Shown here: piece by piece, positions 33,751 through 43,997 of the stretch
How the letters are laid out: each line of letters begins with the position of its first letter
How positions within the stretch are numbered: position 1 is the first letter of the stretch
Assembly (NCBI GenBank): GCA_021029095.1
Contig: JAJOHG010000092.1
Span: 43,929 to 107,928, forward strand
Source of the DNA: Phellopilus nigrolimitatus
Lineage: Eukaryota > Basidiomycota > Agaricomycetes > Hymenochaetales > Hymenochaetaceae
Reading direction: 5' to 3'
Length of the DNA stretch: 64,000 bases
Translations under genes and position numbers: made by a program
The notes under the pieces: model-generated
What the model was told of the DNA's origin: nothing
Seen by the model: the letters and a program-made list of their open reading frames with translations, nothing else
Database searches by the model: none

Positions 33751-34377
33751 AGCAAGAGATGGTCACGTAATCTCATTCCTTTCGTCTACTCCTCGACCTG
33801 CTTGATTGTCGAGCTCTTTCGCTACATGGCCAGTGCGGATATCAGTCGTGCTCTTGATACCCAGTTCTGATTGGACAAGGTATGTTATTCTATTTGAATC
33901 TGCTTGGCTATAATTCTCATATTTCACTGATTATGCAGACGTACGGCATGGTTGTGACGGCATCAGCGGGGTACTGCGAGATTGTTTTGCGCAAGAGCAG
34001 AACTCGGATTCTGCCCCGGTTCATTCATTCGACACCAAAGTCCGCTCTCCTATTCCGTTTCTATTATCCCCTATTTGGCCCAGCTTCATGTGACCTATCG
34101 GAACTTTGATACCGCGTGCGCAAGTGATAGGCTCAGCACAAGTGAAGAAATCAAACATTACACGAAGATTGATGACCGCGACTATGATCGCGGAAAGGTT
34201 GATATGAAGAAAAGGAGAAAGAAATGCGGATAGTGAGAATGCGAGGGAGAGAAAAGACAATAGAAGATGGTACGTGATGGAGGGAAACTCAGTCAACGAT
34301 TTAAAACATCGATCGAGGACAACGAGGAGTGGAATATGGAGGTCGACCAAGGAGGAAGGGACGGTTCAGCCAGATCG

Positions 34378-35244
34378 CTAAGCCGATACGCACAAGAGGA
34401 CCTCCGCGCTCCCTCTTATGTTCCGTGACCATCCTTTCTTCTCGCACGCGAGCACGCACTCATTGTTGAGCGGAAGGCGTTTCAGCCTACGCAAGAATGA
34501 GTCCTGGCGTTCATATCCGTCCTCCTGGAAAGAACAGTCCCATTGCCCGCGTCCGCACGCACAGAAGTATCGCCCGCCGCCGTGCGTTCGCTCATGCCTG
34601 CTGAGAGAGCGGCTAGTGTCATATGTTGCTCCGCATCCCTCGTGTTCGCATGTGAAGACTGGCCCAGTTGAGATGGGCGCACGTCTCTTCGTGCTGCTGA
34701 TCCGTATGCTGATAGAGGACTTGGTCTTCTTCTGATTTGAGGAAGTGTTACCACAAACACGAGAAGCGGAGGACTCAGGGCGTGGCACGGCGATGCTTTG
34801 TTGCTTTTGGATGCTAACTGGTTCCAGCAGCAAGTCGAGAGCTGGACCAATAGATGAAGACACCGTCCAATCGCCAGAGCTTGGGAAGATGTGCTCTTCC
34901 TGCCATAGTCGAGGAAACTCTGGACGGGTGTTGAAAGGAGACGGCGGCGTTAACAAGAGCATCCTCGGGTCCACTGTGTATGTGTGATTGAATGATGCGA
35001 GGGCAAAATCAGCTGTGTCCATTGGCGGAGAGTCTGGCGAAAAAGCTGCCGTGTCCGGTGAATGCGATAGCTCCGGCGTGCAGATGGGGGAAAGTGAACG
35101 TCCTGCACACATCGGCTCCGATGCTTCTCTTAAAGAGTTAAATATGTCTGTATCTGACCCGCTTTCTGAGGAACTAGAAAGCATGCTGCTGTCGAACGGG
35201 TATCTCCCGAAATCGCCCAAAATGTTGAAGTCTTCATATGACAT
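34378..35244 (-). CDS. C2H2 zinc-finger protein ZnF2-like, diverged paralogue beside copy D
   Basis: Single exon, 288 residues. The start at 35244 (MSYEDFNILGDFGRYPF) matches the conserved start of ZnF2 copy C. The architecture is the same: acidic, Ser-rich N-terminus, SPICTPELSHSPD motif, one C2H2 finger (CEHEGC to HERTH), then the Cys-rich extension with FCACGRGQWDC, SFLRRL and ACEKKGWS. The linker between is clearly different from copy C, so this is an old paralogue rather than a recent copy. Unlike the tandem units, it lies on the same strand as its nearest ZnF1 (copy D) and about 3.4 kb upstream of it. Probable nuclear DNA-binding protein; target unknown. Confidence 0.78.
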   Translation of the reverse strand: MSYEDFNILGDFGRYPFDSSMLSSSSESGSDTDIFNSLREASEPMCAGRSLSPICTPELSHSPDTAAFSPDSPPMDTADFALASFNHTYTVDPRMLLLTPPSPFNTRPEFPRLWQEEHIFPSSGDWTVSSSIGPALDLLLEPVSIQKQQSIAVPRPESSASRVCGNTSSNQKKTKSSISIRISSTKRRAPISTGPVFTCEHEGCGATYDTSRSLSRHERTHGGGRYFCACGRGQWDCSFQEDGYERQDSFLRRLKRLPLNNECVLACEKKGWSRNIRGSAEVLLCVSA

Positions 35245-35609
35245 CTTGCAGATGGTGATAAAGTAAGTGATAGAGGGTGTAAGGGCGAATTGTTGAATAA
35301 CAACAGCCAATACGTCGTCAGTTATACTCATTTTGCTGTCCAAGCGGACAGTGTGGCTGGAAGGCAGTATATAAAAGGCAATGTCGCGTGCTTTGATGGA
35401 ATGAAATGGTGACTACCCATCTAAGATGGAGCGTCAATGCGCCATGCTAAGCGCTAAAAAGGAAATAATTGCATAACATGGGCTTAACAAACAACGCACG
35501 CTTACTGCGCAACTGGATTGATGCGCTTAGAGCTTGAAGATCTCATCTCGCAGAACTGCCGCATTATCGACTAATAGGATAGTTTTGTGGGATCGTGCCT
35601 ATGTGATTT
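35245..35609. other. Upstream region of the ZnF2 paralogue, no gene
   Basis: Probably the minus-strand promoter. A tatataaaag sequence near 35369 reads as a TATA-like element on either strand. Nothing coding is supported. Confidence 0.4.
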
Positions 35610-36001
35610 GAAGACACGATGGTAAACATACAGTTGCTGGCTTACATGCCAGGGACTGCAAATATCATTGGTGGACCGATCTTCATTCGACTACACTTCA
35701 AAACTGGCGAATCCGCGTCGAAAGCACACGGCGCACCTTCAACCACATTCACCTCAGCTCGGGCCCTCATGAACTGGGAAGATATATGTCCCGAGAAGCA
35801 GACGTGAGCCTGCTCCAAGTCGGTAAGTGATGTTGTCTCGAAAAAATGACTCGCTATTGTGGCTAAGTATCTGCACTAATCGCAGAAGCCACTCTTTTGG
35901 AACAAGAGGTGAAGCTTATGCTCGTTGTAACCGACCCGGAGGAGCTCGAGGATGTTTACAACACGATCGAATCCATCATCACTCTACAGGAGCAGCCATG
36001 A
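35610..36001 (+). CDS. Partial spliced hypothetical gene (C-terminal part)
   Basis: The exon at about 35610-35823 joins across a gtaagt...cgcag intron to 35886-36001. It reads a continuous frame through WWTDLHSTTLQNWRIRVEST, then SREADVSLLQV, then EATLLEQEVKLMLVVTDPEE to a TGA. The phase across the intron fits and the second exon is strongly helical. No start codon was found; the 5' end may be an upstream exon I cannot place, or the locus may be a fragment. No family recognised. Confidence 0.38.
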
Positions 36002-36139
36002 GTAATGGATGTTCGCGTAGGATCCTTCAGCACCTCATATTGAAAATACCGGTGTGCGAATAGTCTTTCCAGACGAACACACGAACACGTCTTATGCAAG
36101 CGCCTCCAGACAACCCCTAACGAACTTTCCCGGCTCCCT

Positions 36140-36586
36140 CTAGCACACCATCTCTGGCCCCTTTTCAAATTCGACGACATCTTCAGTGTCCTCTGAGCCT
36201 GAACTCTGCGGCGGGAAAAGTACTAAAGGGGCGATGAAATGCTTCCGTATATATATCGATAGATTCGATCCCGGAGACAAGTACAATGGCCACCATAAGG
36301 ACAATTCCCGCACGGAGAGACCGAGCGAAAGAAGAACTGGTGCATTAAAGAAAGTGAAACCGAGACTCTCTTGTCTCAAGGCTCCGGGAAAGAAAGATAA
36401 TCCTCTCCAATCCAGGCGCGCTGCCGCTATGGATACCCAACCATCGTATTCTTGGTACAGCTCACAGCCAGTATCATTCTCAAACCTATAGCAGTGGCAT
36501 TCGCACCGTCTATCAAGGACTATTCCGGCCTCGATGTCAGCCAACAATGCAAAGAAACCGATGATGCGTACAATGTCCCCTGTCAA
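36140..36586 (-). CDS. Hypothetical ORF, 148 residues, uncertain
   Basis: Open frame from MTGDIVRIIGFFALLADIEA to FEKGPEMVC. It has a Cys/His-containing segment (DRRCECHCYRF), two moderately hydrophobic stretches (FFNAPVLLSLGL and HFIAPLVLFPP) and an acidic tail. The opposite strand is also open over part of it, so coding status is uncertain. An intron may lie inside. No family recognised. Confidence 0.25.
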   Translation of the reverse strand: MTGDIVRIIGFFALLADIEAGIVLDRRCECHCYRFENDTGCELYQEYDGWVSIAAARLDWRGLSFFPGALRQESLGFTFFNAPVLLSLGLSVRELSLWWPLYLSPGSNLSIYIRKHFIAPLVLFPPQSSGSEDTEDVVEFEKGPEMVC

Positions 36587-37652
36587 ACGCCGCCACTAAC
36601 GTCAGCAATTCCGGCACTAGACCACCTAGTCGGCTCAGAACGAGCCGCCTAGCTAGCCTGCTCTTGATCTCGCATTTCTTGCGCCGGACGCAGAGTGGAC
36701 ACAGGAGGCTCCTCGGCACAAGACCTCCCCGATGGAAACTACTTGACCAGGCACTGCAATCCCCTTTCAAACTCGATTCTTGGTTTTCGTTTCAGGCTAG
36801 CGAATGACGAGAATGACTCTAAGGGGAGATATTCAAAGAGACCATCGGGGTTCCTGAGGTAGGGGAGAGTCCGCGATATGTGCTCTGACCGCGAAACACT
36901 GAATCGATTCTTATATTAACGGGTTTCATTTCAACAACATTACAAAACTCCATTATTCGACATTATTGAACGAGGAATGTTGCTCTTGTGTCGCTAGCAT
37001 GGAATGGGAACCGCATATGATACTTCCTTTGACCACCCCAATTATCTTCCTTTGTAAGCTGAAACATCATTTCTCTTTGCTATCAGCCCTTTCTTTCGTC
37101 TTTTCTTTCCTTAACGTTTTCTAATATCATCTTGTGCTTCCGATCTCACTTATCAATATGAATTTTTAGATCCAGTTTGCATTTTTTTGCTCTGCAATTA
37201 TCAGCAAGCTTGTTGATATGCTTTTAAAAGGCGCATGAAGAAGTAACGGGTGATACGAAAAAGTTGACCGCCAATATTAAGTCAAACTTTGTAATTCTTT
37301 TTGACTTTCGACCTTAACCCCCCGTTTTATTCCGTGAAGGTTGAGCTTCTATATCCCGCGAAACCTTTGTCCTTTCTCAACATTGCGACACTTTCCGGCC
37401 TTTCTTTCTCCTCGATGCCGCGGAACAAAGGGGATTCTTTTCGAATGGTGGAAGTACCGCGTGAAAGGGAGGCAAGGGCAGGCAAGGCGCGTCTTTGTAC
37501 GGATGATTCTCAGAGAGCCTCCTTTCTCATTGAGCTCTCGTGTGTGTTAGGGCGCCTCGCAGGTGAGCCACTCTCAAAGGATATATTTTTTACGTTGGAC
37601 TGAACTTCTCGTGCTCCAACTGCCTAAGGATACGGACAAGCATATCAAAGAC
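36587..37652. other. Intergenic region
   Basis: AT-richer sequence around 37000-37300 followed by C/T-rich sequence, probably the promoter and leader of the next gene. An upstream exon of the 37653 gene may lie here (a short frame starts near 37410), but no splice pair could be fixed. Confidence 0.4.
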
Positions 37653-38690
37653 ATGGATGAGATCAAGCAAGAAGAAGCCATCCCTGCTCGCGCAGCGCAT
37701 CCTTCATCTACGCGCGTAATTCCTCGGGATGTTCTACCCTTTTCGAGCAGGTCGGTATCTCCTGATTCAGAGGACAACGATTATGAGGATGAGACGGCCG
37801 AAAGCGAATCGCTCGCGTCCGACTCTCCGTCCGACTCGCCATCCGACCTGCCATCCGACTCGGAGCCATCTGACTCACCATCTGACACCGAGTCGACAGC
37901 TTCAGGCTTTGTCCCCGACGCCGTTCAGGACGCGGTTCCCGCTTTCCCAGCTACGTTCGAGGATCGTTTTGCTTTCTGGAAAGTCATCCGAGACCAAAGA
38001 CGCGAAGAGGCCGAGGCGGCCACGTCCTCCTCAAGTATGCCGGAAACTGATGCTGGAGACGAGAATGCTTCGCTCGCCGGAGACGAGGACGCTTCGCTCG
38101 CTGAAGAGCGCGAGACGGCGGTCCCTGCTGTTGCACCTGAAGAGTCGCCAGCGCCTTCGAAACATTCCAGCCCACAGTACGCGACCCCTGTCGAGCTGAA
38201 AGGAAGCGACGATCCATCGTGCTATAGGCCTGCGGAGCCGGAGGAGGAGAAGGAGAGTCAGTGTGCCGCCCGGCGAGCGCAGGACGGGCAAGCGCCATTT
38301 GAGAAACTTCAGACACGGAGTGCGGTTCCGGCACCGCGCACAGATGCCGTTCCGTCGCAAATTCAGCAATGCTTTCTTCAGACGCTGCAGAACGCACTCC
38401 TGGCCGCGGAGCAGTCATCCAATACCGGAGTACATCCTGGCACGGCTTCGGTTGTTCCGGCAGCAACAGCACAAGGAATAAGGTTCGGCACGCTGCATAT
38501 CGGGACATTTCATGCAGGAAGCGTTGGAAGGACTGTTACTTTCTCTATGGGGGAAGGTCGCCCTCGTCTCGCTGAAGGCCGCTCCTCCCACCCGCCCGAA
38601 CAGCGCCAGCGCGCGGTCTCTTCATCTGGAGGCGAGGTCATGTCCGAAAAACGGCGAGGGAAACAGCCAATGCGTGGGCCGCAAGACTGA
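37653..38690 (+). CDS. Acidic Ser/Asp-rich hypothetical protein
   Basis: Single open exon of 345 residues starting MDEIKQEEAIPARAAHPSS. The first third has SDSPSD repeats (around residues 50-85), then a short ordered segment (FEDRFAFWKVIRDQRREEAE), a Glu/Ala-rich region, and a C-terminal part with GTLHIGTFHAGSVGRTVTFS that may be a small beta-rich element. It ends in a basic tail (SEKRRGKQPMRGPQD). Mostly disordered; nuclear location is possible but unproven. The same frame stays open upstream of the chosen ATG, so an additional 5' exon cannot be excluded. No family recognised. Confidence 0.6.
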   Translation: MDEIKQEEAIPARAAHPSSTRVIPRDVLPFSSRSVSPDSEDNDYEDETAESESLASDSPSDSPSDLPSDSEPSDSPSDTESTASGFVPDAVQDAVPAFPATFEDRFAFWKVIRDQRREEAEAATSSSSMPETDAGDENASLAGDEDASLAEERETAVPAVAPEESPAPSKHSSPQYATPVELKGSDDPSCYRPAEPEEEKESQCAARRAQDGQAPFEKLQTRSAVPAPRTDAVPSQIQQCFLQTLQNALLAAEQSSNTGVHPGTASVVPAATAQGIRFGTLHIGTFHAGSVGRTVTFSMGEGRPRLAEGRSSHPPEQRQRAVSSSGGEVMSEKRRGKQPMRGPQD

Positions 38691-39285
38691 GGAACCCGAA
38701 GCTTGAGAGGAGAGAAAGAGTAGAAAGAGAAAGCACTGACGCGAAACATGACCTCTTAATCACTTCTCGTCCCCTTCGTGAACAATTCATCGCCGATTCC
38801 CTATCCTGTATGCCTTTGTCTCGAGCCACTTTATCGGACCTGCTTTTCGGATTTTCATGAATTTCTACAGAATGTGTGAATGTATTTTTGAAGCTGCTCA
38901 ATTACAAATTGGTTGATTTTGCGATTTGAGAACACTAACGATATAACCAGCGAAAAGAATGCTCGTGTAACATACACCGCTCCGCTAACAGTCGGATGTC
39001 CCAGGAAAGGAATGATCTAACACAGCATCCGAGGATTCTCGTGTTGGCAGTGCCAGTGCTATGGTAGATGCGATGCTGTGAAAGTCGAATGACGTCTGAC
39101 ACAACTATAAAAAGTGAATTGCAAGATGGAGACGAACGGAGTAGAGTGCATTGTAAACGTGTCCCATGAGAGCCAAGAAAAGAATTACATGCTGGGTATA
39201 CATAGCGTACGTGAATACAAGAAACGTGCATCAGGATAAATCAGAGGAGGGAGAAAAGCAACAGAAATTGTCCGAGTACCGGCCG
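38691..39285. other. Intergenic region between convergent genes
   Basis: 3' flanks of the Ser/Asp-rich gene and the DUF4112 gene. No feature seen. Confidence 0.5.
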
Positions 39286-40014
39286 TCATTTCTTCGATGC
39301 CGTCTCGCCCTTCACCAGGCCCGCGCCCGGCTTCATCTGCCCCGCGTCCTGGGTCGTCTTCCCCGTGAGCGACTGCGCCTTCAGAAACTCTTCGCCGCGG
39401 ATACGCAGGAACTCTTCGAGGAGCGCGGCGTTGCGCGAGTTCGTCTTGAAGATCGCGACGCCGACGTCGCCCGCGAGCGGGATGAAGCCGAGCGCCGCCG
39501 CCGCCGCATTGTTCATGAGCATGCTGCGGACGAGCCAATCGGGAATTCTGCGGTTTTCCGAGATAACGTTAGTCAAGCTTTTTTCTTTTGAGGGTAGTTG
39601 GAAAGGATGGACGTACTCCGCCTGTCTCGCCTTCCGCACGACTAGCAAGTAGTTGAGTGCGGCATCGGTAGCGTCGCCTGCCATTGGGACCAGCCCGATA
39701 ATGAACGTCCAGCCAAAGCGCATGCCGCAGATGTTGAAGCCCTTATCAAGGTGGTGTGCGCGATTCTTGACCTTGCGCAGGATCTTGGCATCGCGCTTGG
39801 AGAGACCAGGCGGGAGCTCGCGCTATCAGACCAGTCGATTGACGTCGTCAGACGAGACAGCAAGAGATAAAAAGACAACGATGCTCACCTTCCGCTGCTT
39901 CTGCCTTCCCTTTGCGTCGGTATAGGTCTCATACACGGGGTCTGCGGGCTCGTACTTCGACAGATGCTGTTCGAACAGCTTGAGGCCGGCCTTGCGTGCG
40001 AAGGTGGAGGTCAT
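39286..40014 (-). CDS. DUF4112-family membrane protein
   Basis: Exons 39889-40014, 39617-39822 and 39286-39547 give 197 residues. All junctions are GT-AG with matching phases. The family signature is clear: MRFGWTFIIGLVPMAGDATD near the middle and a second similar element, AAAALGFIPLAGDVGVAIFK. DUF4112 proteins have two such hydrophobic GxxP-GD segments and are predicted membrane proteins of unknown biochemical role. The N-terminal part has the usual YEPADPVYETYTDAKGRQKQ linker before the first hydrophobic segment. The C-terminus is Lys/Gly-rich. Length is normal for fungal members. It is a conserved single-copy gene outside the duplicated region and serves as a reference for normal gene structure here. 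Confidence 0.85.
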
Positions 40015-41122
40015 CGTGAATGAGTACCGATGGAATTGAGTACGAGGAAAGCGGGAGATGAGGGGCAGTTGGGAGAAGGAGACAAGGAAGGTGTCGTCAA
40101 GGTTTCGAGCTTGTTGTCTTATGTAGCTCCTGCATGGTGTAGGTCGTCTGGAAAGAGGCCCTGACGTCACGCTCAAACTCACGGCCTTGTGACACTTTGT
40201 GACTAAGCCGTGATGCAGTGCCACTTCGTATCGACTCTCCAACTCCATCAACCCGAATCGTAAGTAAGTATACACACTTGCTCCCGAATCCAAGAACTCA
40301 TGTGAATGTTGGAGCGCGGTCTATCCCTTTTTACAGAACTAGCGGTCGTTTTGATGTTCAGAGCATATCGCGGAGGTAAGAAGTTGTTTCATTTTCTCGA
40401 ACCACCCTGAAGTTCACGACATCATTTTTCTTTTCTTTTCACGAAGGCGCGAAGACATGTGCTTTTGAAATACCGCTACTTCCCAATAGCTCAATTCAGT
40501 TTTAATCTTTCGCAGGTCTAGACGTTCTTTGTGTCGACGTCTATCCATTCTGCTCCCCAACACGTGTCTGTCGCACGCCCATGCCTCCTAGGATATCTGA
40601 CATCTTTCCTCCAGACCCAAAGGGACCTATCTCCTCGTGTGTTGATTCAAAGACAAAATTTTGAGATGCGTCCTGCTGCGCACGACGCTTCGCGCCAATG
40701 CTCCGTCGCCTCGCTTCCCGGGCGAATGCGCGTTCTTTGTCGAAGCGGTCTTTTGAGAATCTGATCTCTCTCGAGGGATGGATCCTCGCGCGATATGAAC
40801 TGATAGAAGCTGCTCGTACAACTGTACAATGAGCAGCGGGTGACCACCGGATGCAGGCTCAGGCGAAGAGACGCGCGATGCGATGTCCAGACCAACTCTC
40901 CGTCGTACATAAAGCATCAAGTCATAGTGCTCACTATCCTATCTCTGACCTCGATATCCTCTCCATCCGTCTCAACGTACTCTAAAACATTTCATTTCGC
41001 ACGGCATCCAACTTTTATCTGACATTAACTTCACGGCTGTTCTTGCAAATCATACTCTCCTACTTTCGTCTTTCCTTTCGATCCTGCTCGACCACATTGA
41101 CGCTGCGACAAGTCCAAGTTCA
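40015..41122. other. Intergenic region between divergent genes
   Basis: Probably a shared promoter region for the DUF4112 gene (minus) and the Ser/Pro-rich gene (plus). Short spurious frames only. Confidence 0.5.
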
Positions 41123-43346
41123 ATGCCTCGCTTCCGCAACACTTCCCCGACTGAGACAGGGACACCTCGCCACGGGATGGGTGCGCTATCTTCCATATCG
41201 CCCCTTTGTGTTTAATTCACAAAGGCTTCATCCAGGATCTCGTCCTCGGTCTCTGAGTACGTCGGGGCAAGCTCGCGAGCGAGAATGTGACGGGGCGTAC
41301 CTCCATACACCGTCGAGTATCCGGCTTGCCTCGTCGTCCGCTCCAGGCAAATCCAAGGCGAAGTCCAAAGTGCGAAAGCCAGCTCCAGCGCCTCTCGTGC
41401 TCGACGGCTCTTCGAGCTCACGCGGCGGCGCGACCGCCGTGCAAAATGACCCTCCATCAACGTCTACAATCATCTTGCCCTCCGTGCCTACGATAAATAT
41501 CAACTGCCTTTCGACACCTGAACTACGTGATTCTGAGCCCGAACCCACCGCTCCAGCCCCGGCTCCAACAGTTGCTCCGTCGACATCGACGGCTTCCTTA
41601 CTACCTTCGCCGCCCCAGAGCCCATTCAGTTTCCCCGCTTTCAAATTTCCGTCTGTGTGCGACTCGCCACCAGGCAACACGGACAAGTATCGCTTTCCCG
41701 CAGACGCGCTTCCTAGAGGCTCTTCCTCAGGCGCCTCGTCGTCAATGTCGATATCGACACCAACCCCCAAAACAGACACGTTCTCGGCATCTGCGCCATC
41801 TCAACCTTTCAACCCCAGCCCGTTCCAGACGCCGACGAAGCCGAGCTACAAGCGCTCGCACAAAAACCGCGTTGCAGCCCGTGCGCACGCCCATCCATAC
41901 GCACTCCCGTCTACGCCGTCCTCGTCTTCCAACTCACGGTCGGTCCTTCCGCTCGAATACACGACGCCCCGCGCACCTACGCGTCCGAATTCGACACGAG
42001 GGCCCTACTACACCCCGCGGTGTCCTAAGGGTAGTGCAACTGGCATTCCTGCTTTCAACACGACGTCGGAATTTCCGCCCTCGCCCTCGCCAGTGAAGCA
42101 CCATCGCGACCGGCTTATGCAGATGCGCGCTGAATACCTGCACGGTCTCCACAAAGACGCCGCCGCAGGGCGTTCGAGTCGGGAGCGTGTGAAAGAAGGT
42201 AGGCGCGTGCGCAGTGCTGGAAAACGGCAGGAAGAGGAGTCTGAAGAGCGGGGAACATTCGCTGCTGCTCGTTACTTCTCGCAAAAGCACGCGGCACGGT
42301 CCAATCATGCTGCTTGTGATTCTCAATCACAACCGTATGGACTCGGCGGAGCTGCAGAGTACGAGACCATGGAAGTAGACGTCATCATGAAAGACGCGAA
42401 CGCCAGATGCGACGGAGAGATGTCTCCGTTATACAACATGTTCGCGGGCGCATTTGCTTCAATACCAAAACTTACTCCTGGGTCTGAGCACGTTAGTCTG
42501 CTTTTTTCACTTCGATATCATTCGACTCTTCTAATATTGCATTTTATCTCTTCTCACTTTCAGATTCCTGGCTTCACATACCCAACTTCGACACTTTCCT
42601 GCACTATTTCCACCGACTCTATGAGCTCTGGCGCGGGATCATACGCAGAAGACTCGGACATGGGCGACTCCGAGGGTGAAAGCAGCCTATTTGCATATAG
42701 CGGCCGACCAGTGCCCTCTTTGTCAACGAGTGTATACTATGCACCGTCCTTCGCCTACATCGATACCGCACGCGCACCATCCGCATCGCCTCTCGAGGTT
42801 GATTTTTCACCCATATCCGGCCCCGATTCCGGAGATGTTCCCGCCGCGATGCCCGCACAAACACTGGAGTACCTTCAAGAGGTTGAAGCCCCGATGTCGG
42901 CTCTGTTCAGTCCGGCACCATCGCCCATGCCCATCACGCCGCCAGTCCCGCCGACACCATCGTCTTCTGCCACACCAGCTTCTTCCACTACCGACGCCGA
43001 GGCGCTCTCCACTAATGGTGAGCATCACTTCTCCACACACACACCGCGTAGGGCACGTAACCGTCCGTGCCCGTTGCGCATCACATCTCCCTCGTCAGAC
43101 GCGACCCAAATGCGCGAGCGTGAGTCGGATACGCGCTGCCTGCGGCGCATCGTTCCGAAGCCACACCCGCCGCATTCGGCAGCAGTGAGCTCGCTCCGGT
43201 CTCCGCCGCTTGTATACCCCTACCCATACGCCGCGCGGGATCGGACGTATGGTGCGCTAGGGCGACGCGAGGAAGGGACGCTCATCGAGCGGCTGGCACT
43301 GCTGGATGTGAACCTAGTTGGAATGGAGACGCGCGAGAGTATTTGA
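41123..43346 (+). CDS. Ser/Pro-rich disordered hypothetical protein
   Basis: Three exons, 41123-41180, 41236-42491 and 42564-43346, give 698 residues. Exon 1 (MPRFRNTSPTETGTPRHGM) joins by a 55-bp intron in phase to the long frame. Intron 2 (72 bp, gttagt...cag) is a multiple of three without stops, so its retention would add 24 residues. The protein is mostly disordered, with TP/SP motifs suggesting phosphorylation, a basic YKRSHKNRVAARAHAHPY patch near the middle, a predicted helix (HRDRLMQMRAEYLHGLHKDA), and a conserved-looking C-terminal end (LIERLALLDVNLVGMETRES). No known domain. The role could be regulatory or cytoskeletal, but nothing in the sequence decides this. Confidence 0.65.
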
Positions 43347-43997
43347 ACAGAAGCCTTCTGACCTTTTTCTCGACAGTTATACTACATCCATTTTCTCTTC
43401 CGTACACGTAGCTGCCGCTGTATTCTAAAGTTTCAAATTGGAGTCCTTTAACTTATTCACATGTAGGGCTGTGAGTTCATTCAAAAAAAATCCCAGTTTG
43501 GCGTGTGCACTTTTGTGAAGATCGAGAAAAAGGGCTGCGTTCTCTCCGAATTTTACAATGTCAACTGAATTCGAAGTGGCTGAATGATTCTTTTGTAGTC
43601 TTGATTTTAATTTGGAGTTTGCAATGGAAGAGATCGCTCCAAGTCTGGGCCGAAAAAATGTTAAAAAGATGCTCTCAGGTGTATATTCGATATTAATGTA
43701 CAAGTATATTTTCCTCCACTTCGGAGGAAACCTAATACATACGATGGTTTAGGGGCTGTAAGAGCATAATGGTGATAAGAACAGAAAGGCTAGTATTTAA
43801 TCAAATCTCGGGAAGAAACAAAAGACATACCAAAACTTCACATATTTACCGACTTTCCTTCGATTTCAGGAACAACAAAACTTTGCGCATTATTGTTATG
43901 AGTACGGTTTGCCTTGTTCGACAACGTAGGTGGTGCCAAAATGCCGTTGTAAGTCGCATCCTGATTCGCATCAGTGCAAGCTCTTTGCACGCTTCCT
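43347..43997. other. Intergenic region between convergent genes
   Basis: AT-richer 3' flanks; no feature seen. Confidence 0.5.

Larger units (their letters stand above)
28801..33822 (-). repeat. Large inverted repeat, right arm
   Basis: Right arm of the palindrome, mirror of 19949-24970. It contains a full reversed ZnF1 gene whose predicted protein equals that of copy C. The loop between the arms is 24971-28800 (3,830 bp). The outer end is sharp: identity up to 33822, then frequent differences from 33823 on, where the sequences are still homologous but diverged. Confidence 0.93.
28801..34190 (-). repeat. Segmental duplication unit, copy D (inverted)
   Basis: Reverse-oriented copy corresponding to the end of B and the start of C. 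Bases 28801-33822 match 24970-19949 on the opposite strand almost perfectly. From 33823 to about 34190 the match to 19949-19590 continues but with many substitutions and small gaps. Beyond that no homology to the unit is visible until a diverged ZnF2 paralogue at 34378-35244. Confidence 0.9.

Noticed and set aside
1..34200. Transposon or retroelement as carrier of the repeated unit
   Set aside because: No transposase, reverse transcriptase, integrase, long terminal repeats or terminal inverted repeats at the unit ends were found. Units adjoin directly.
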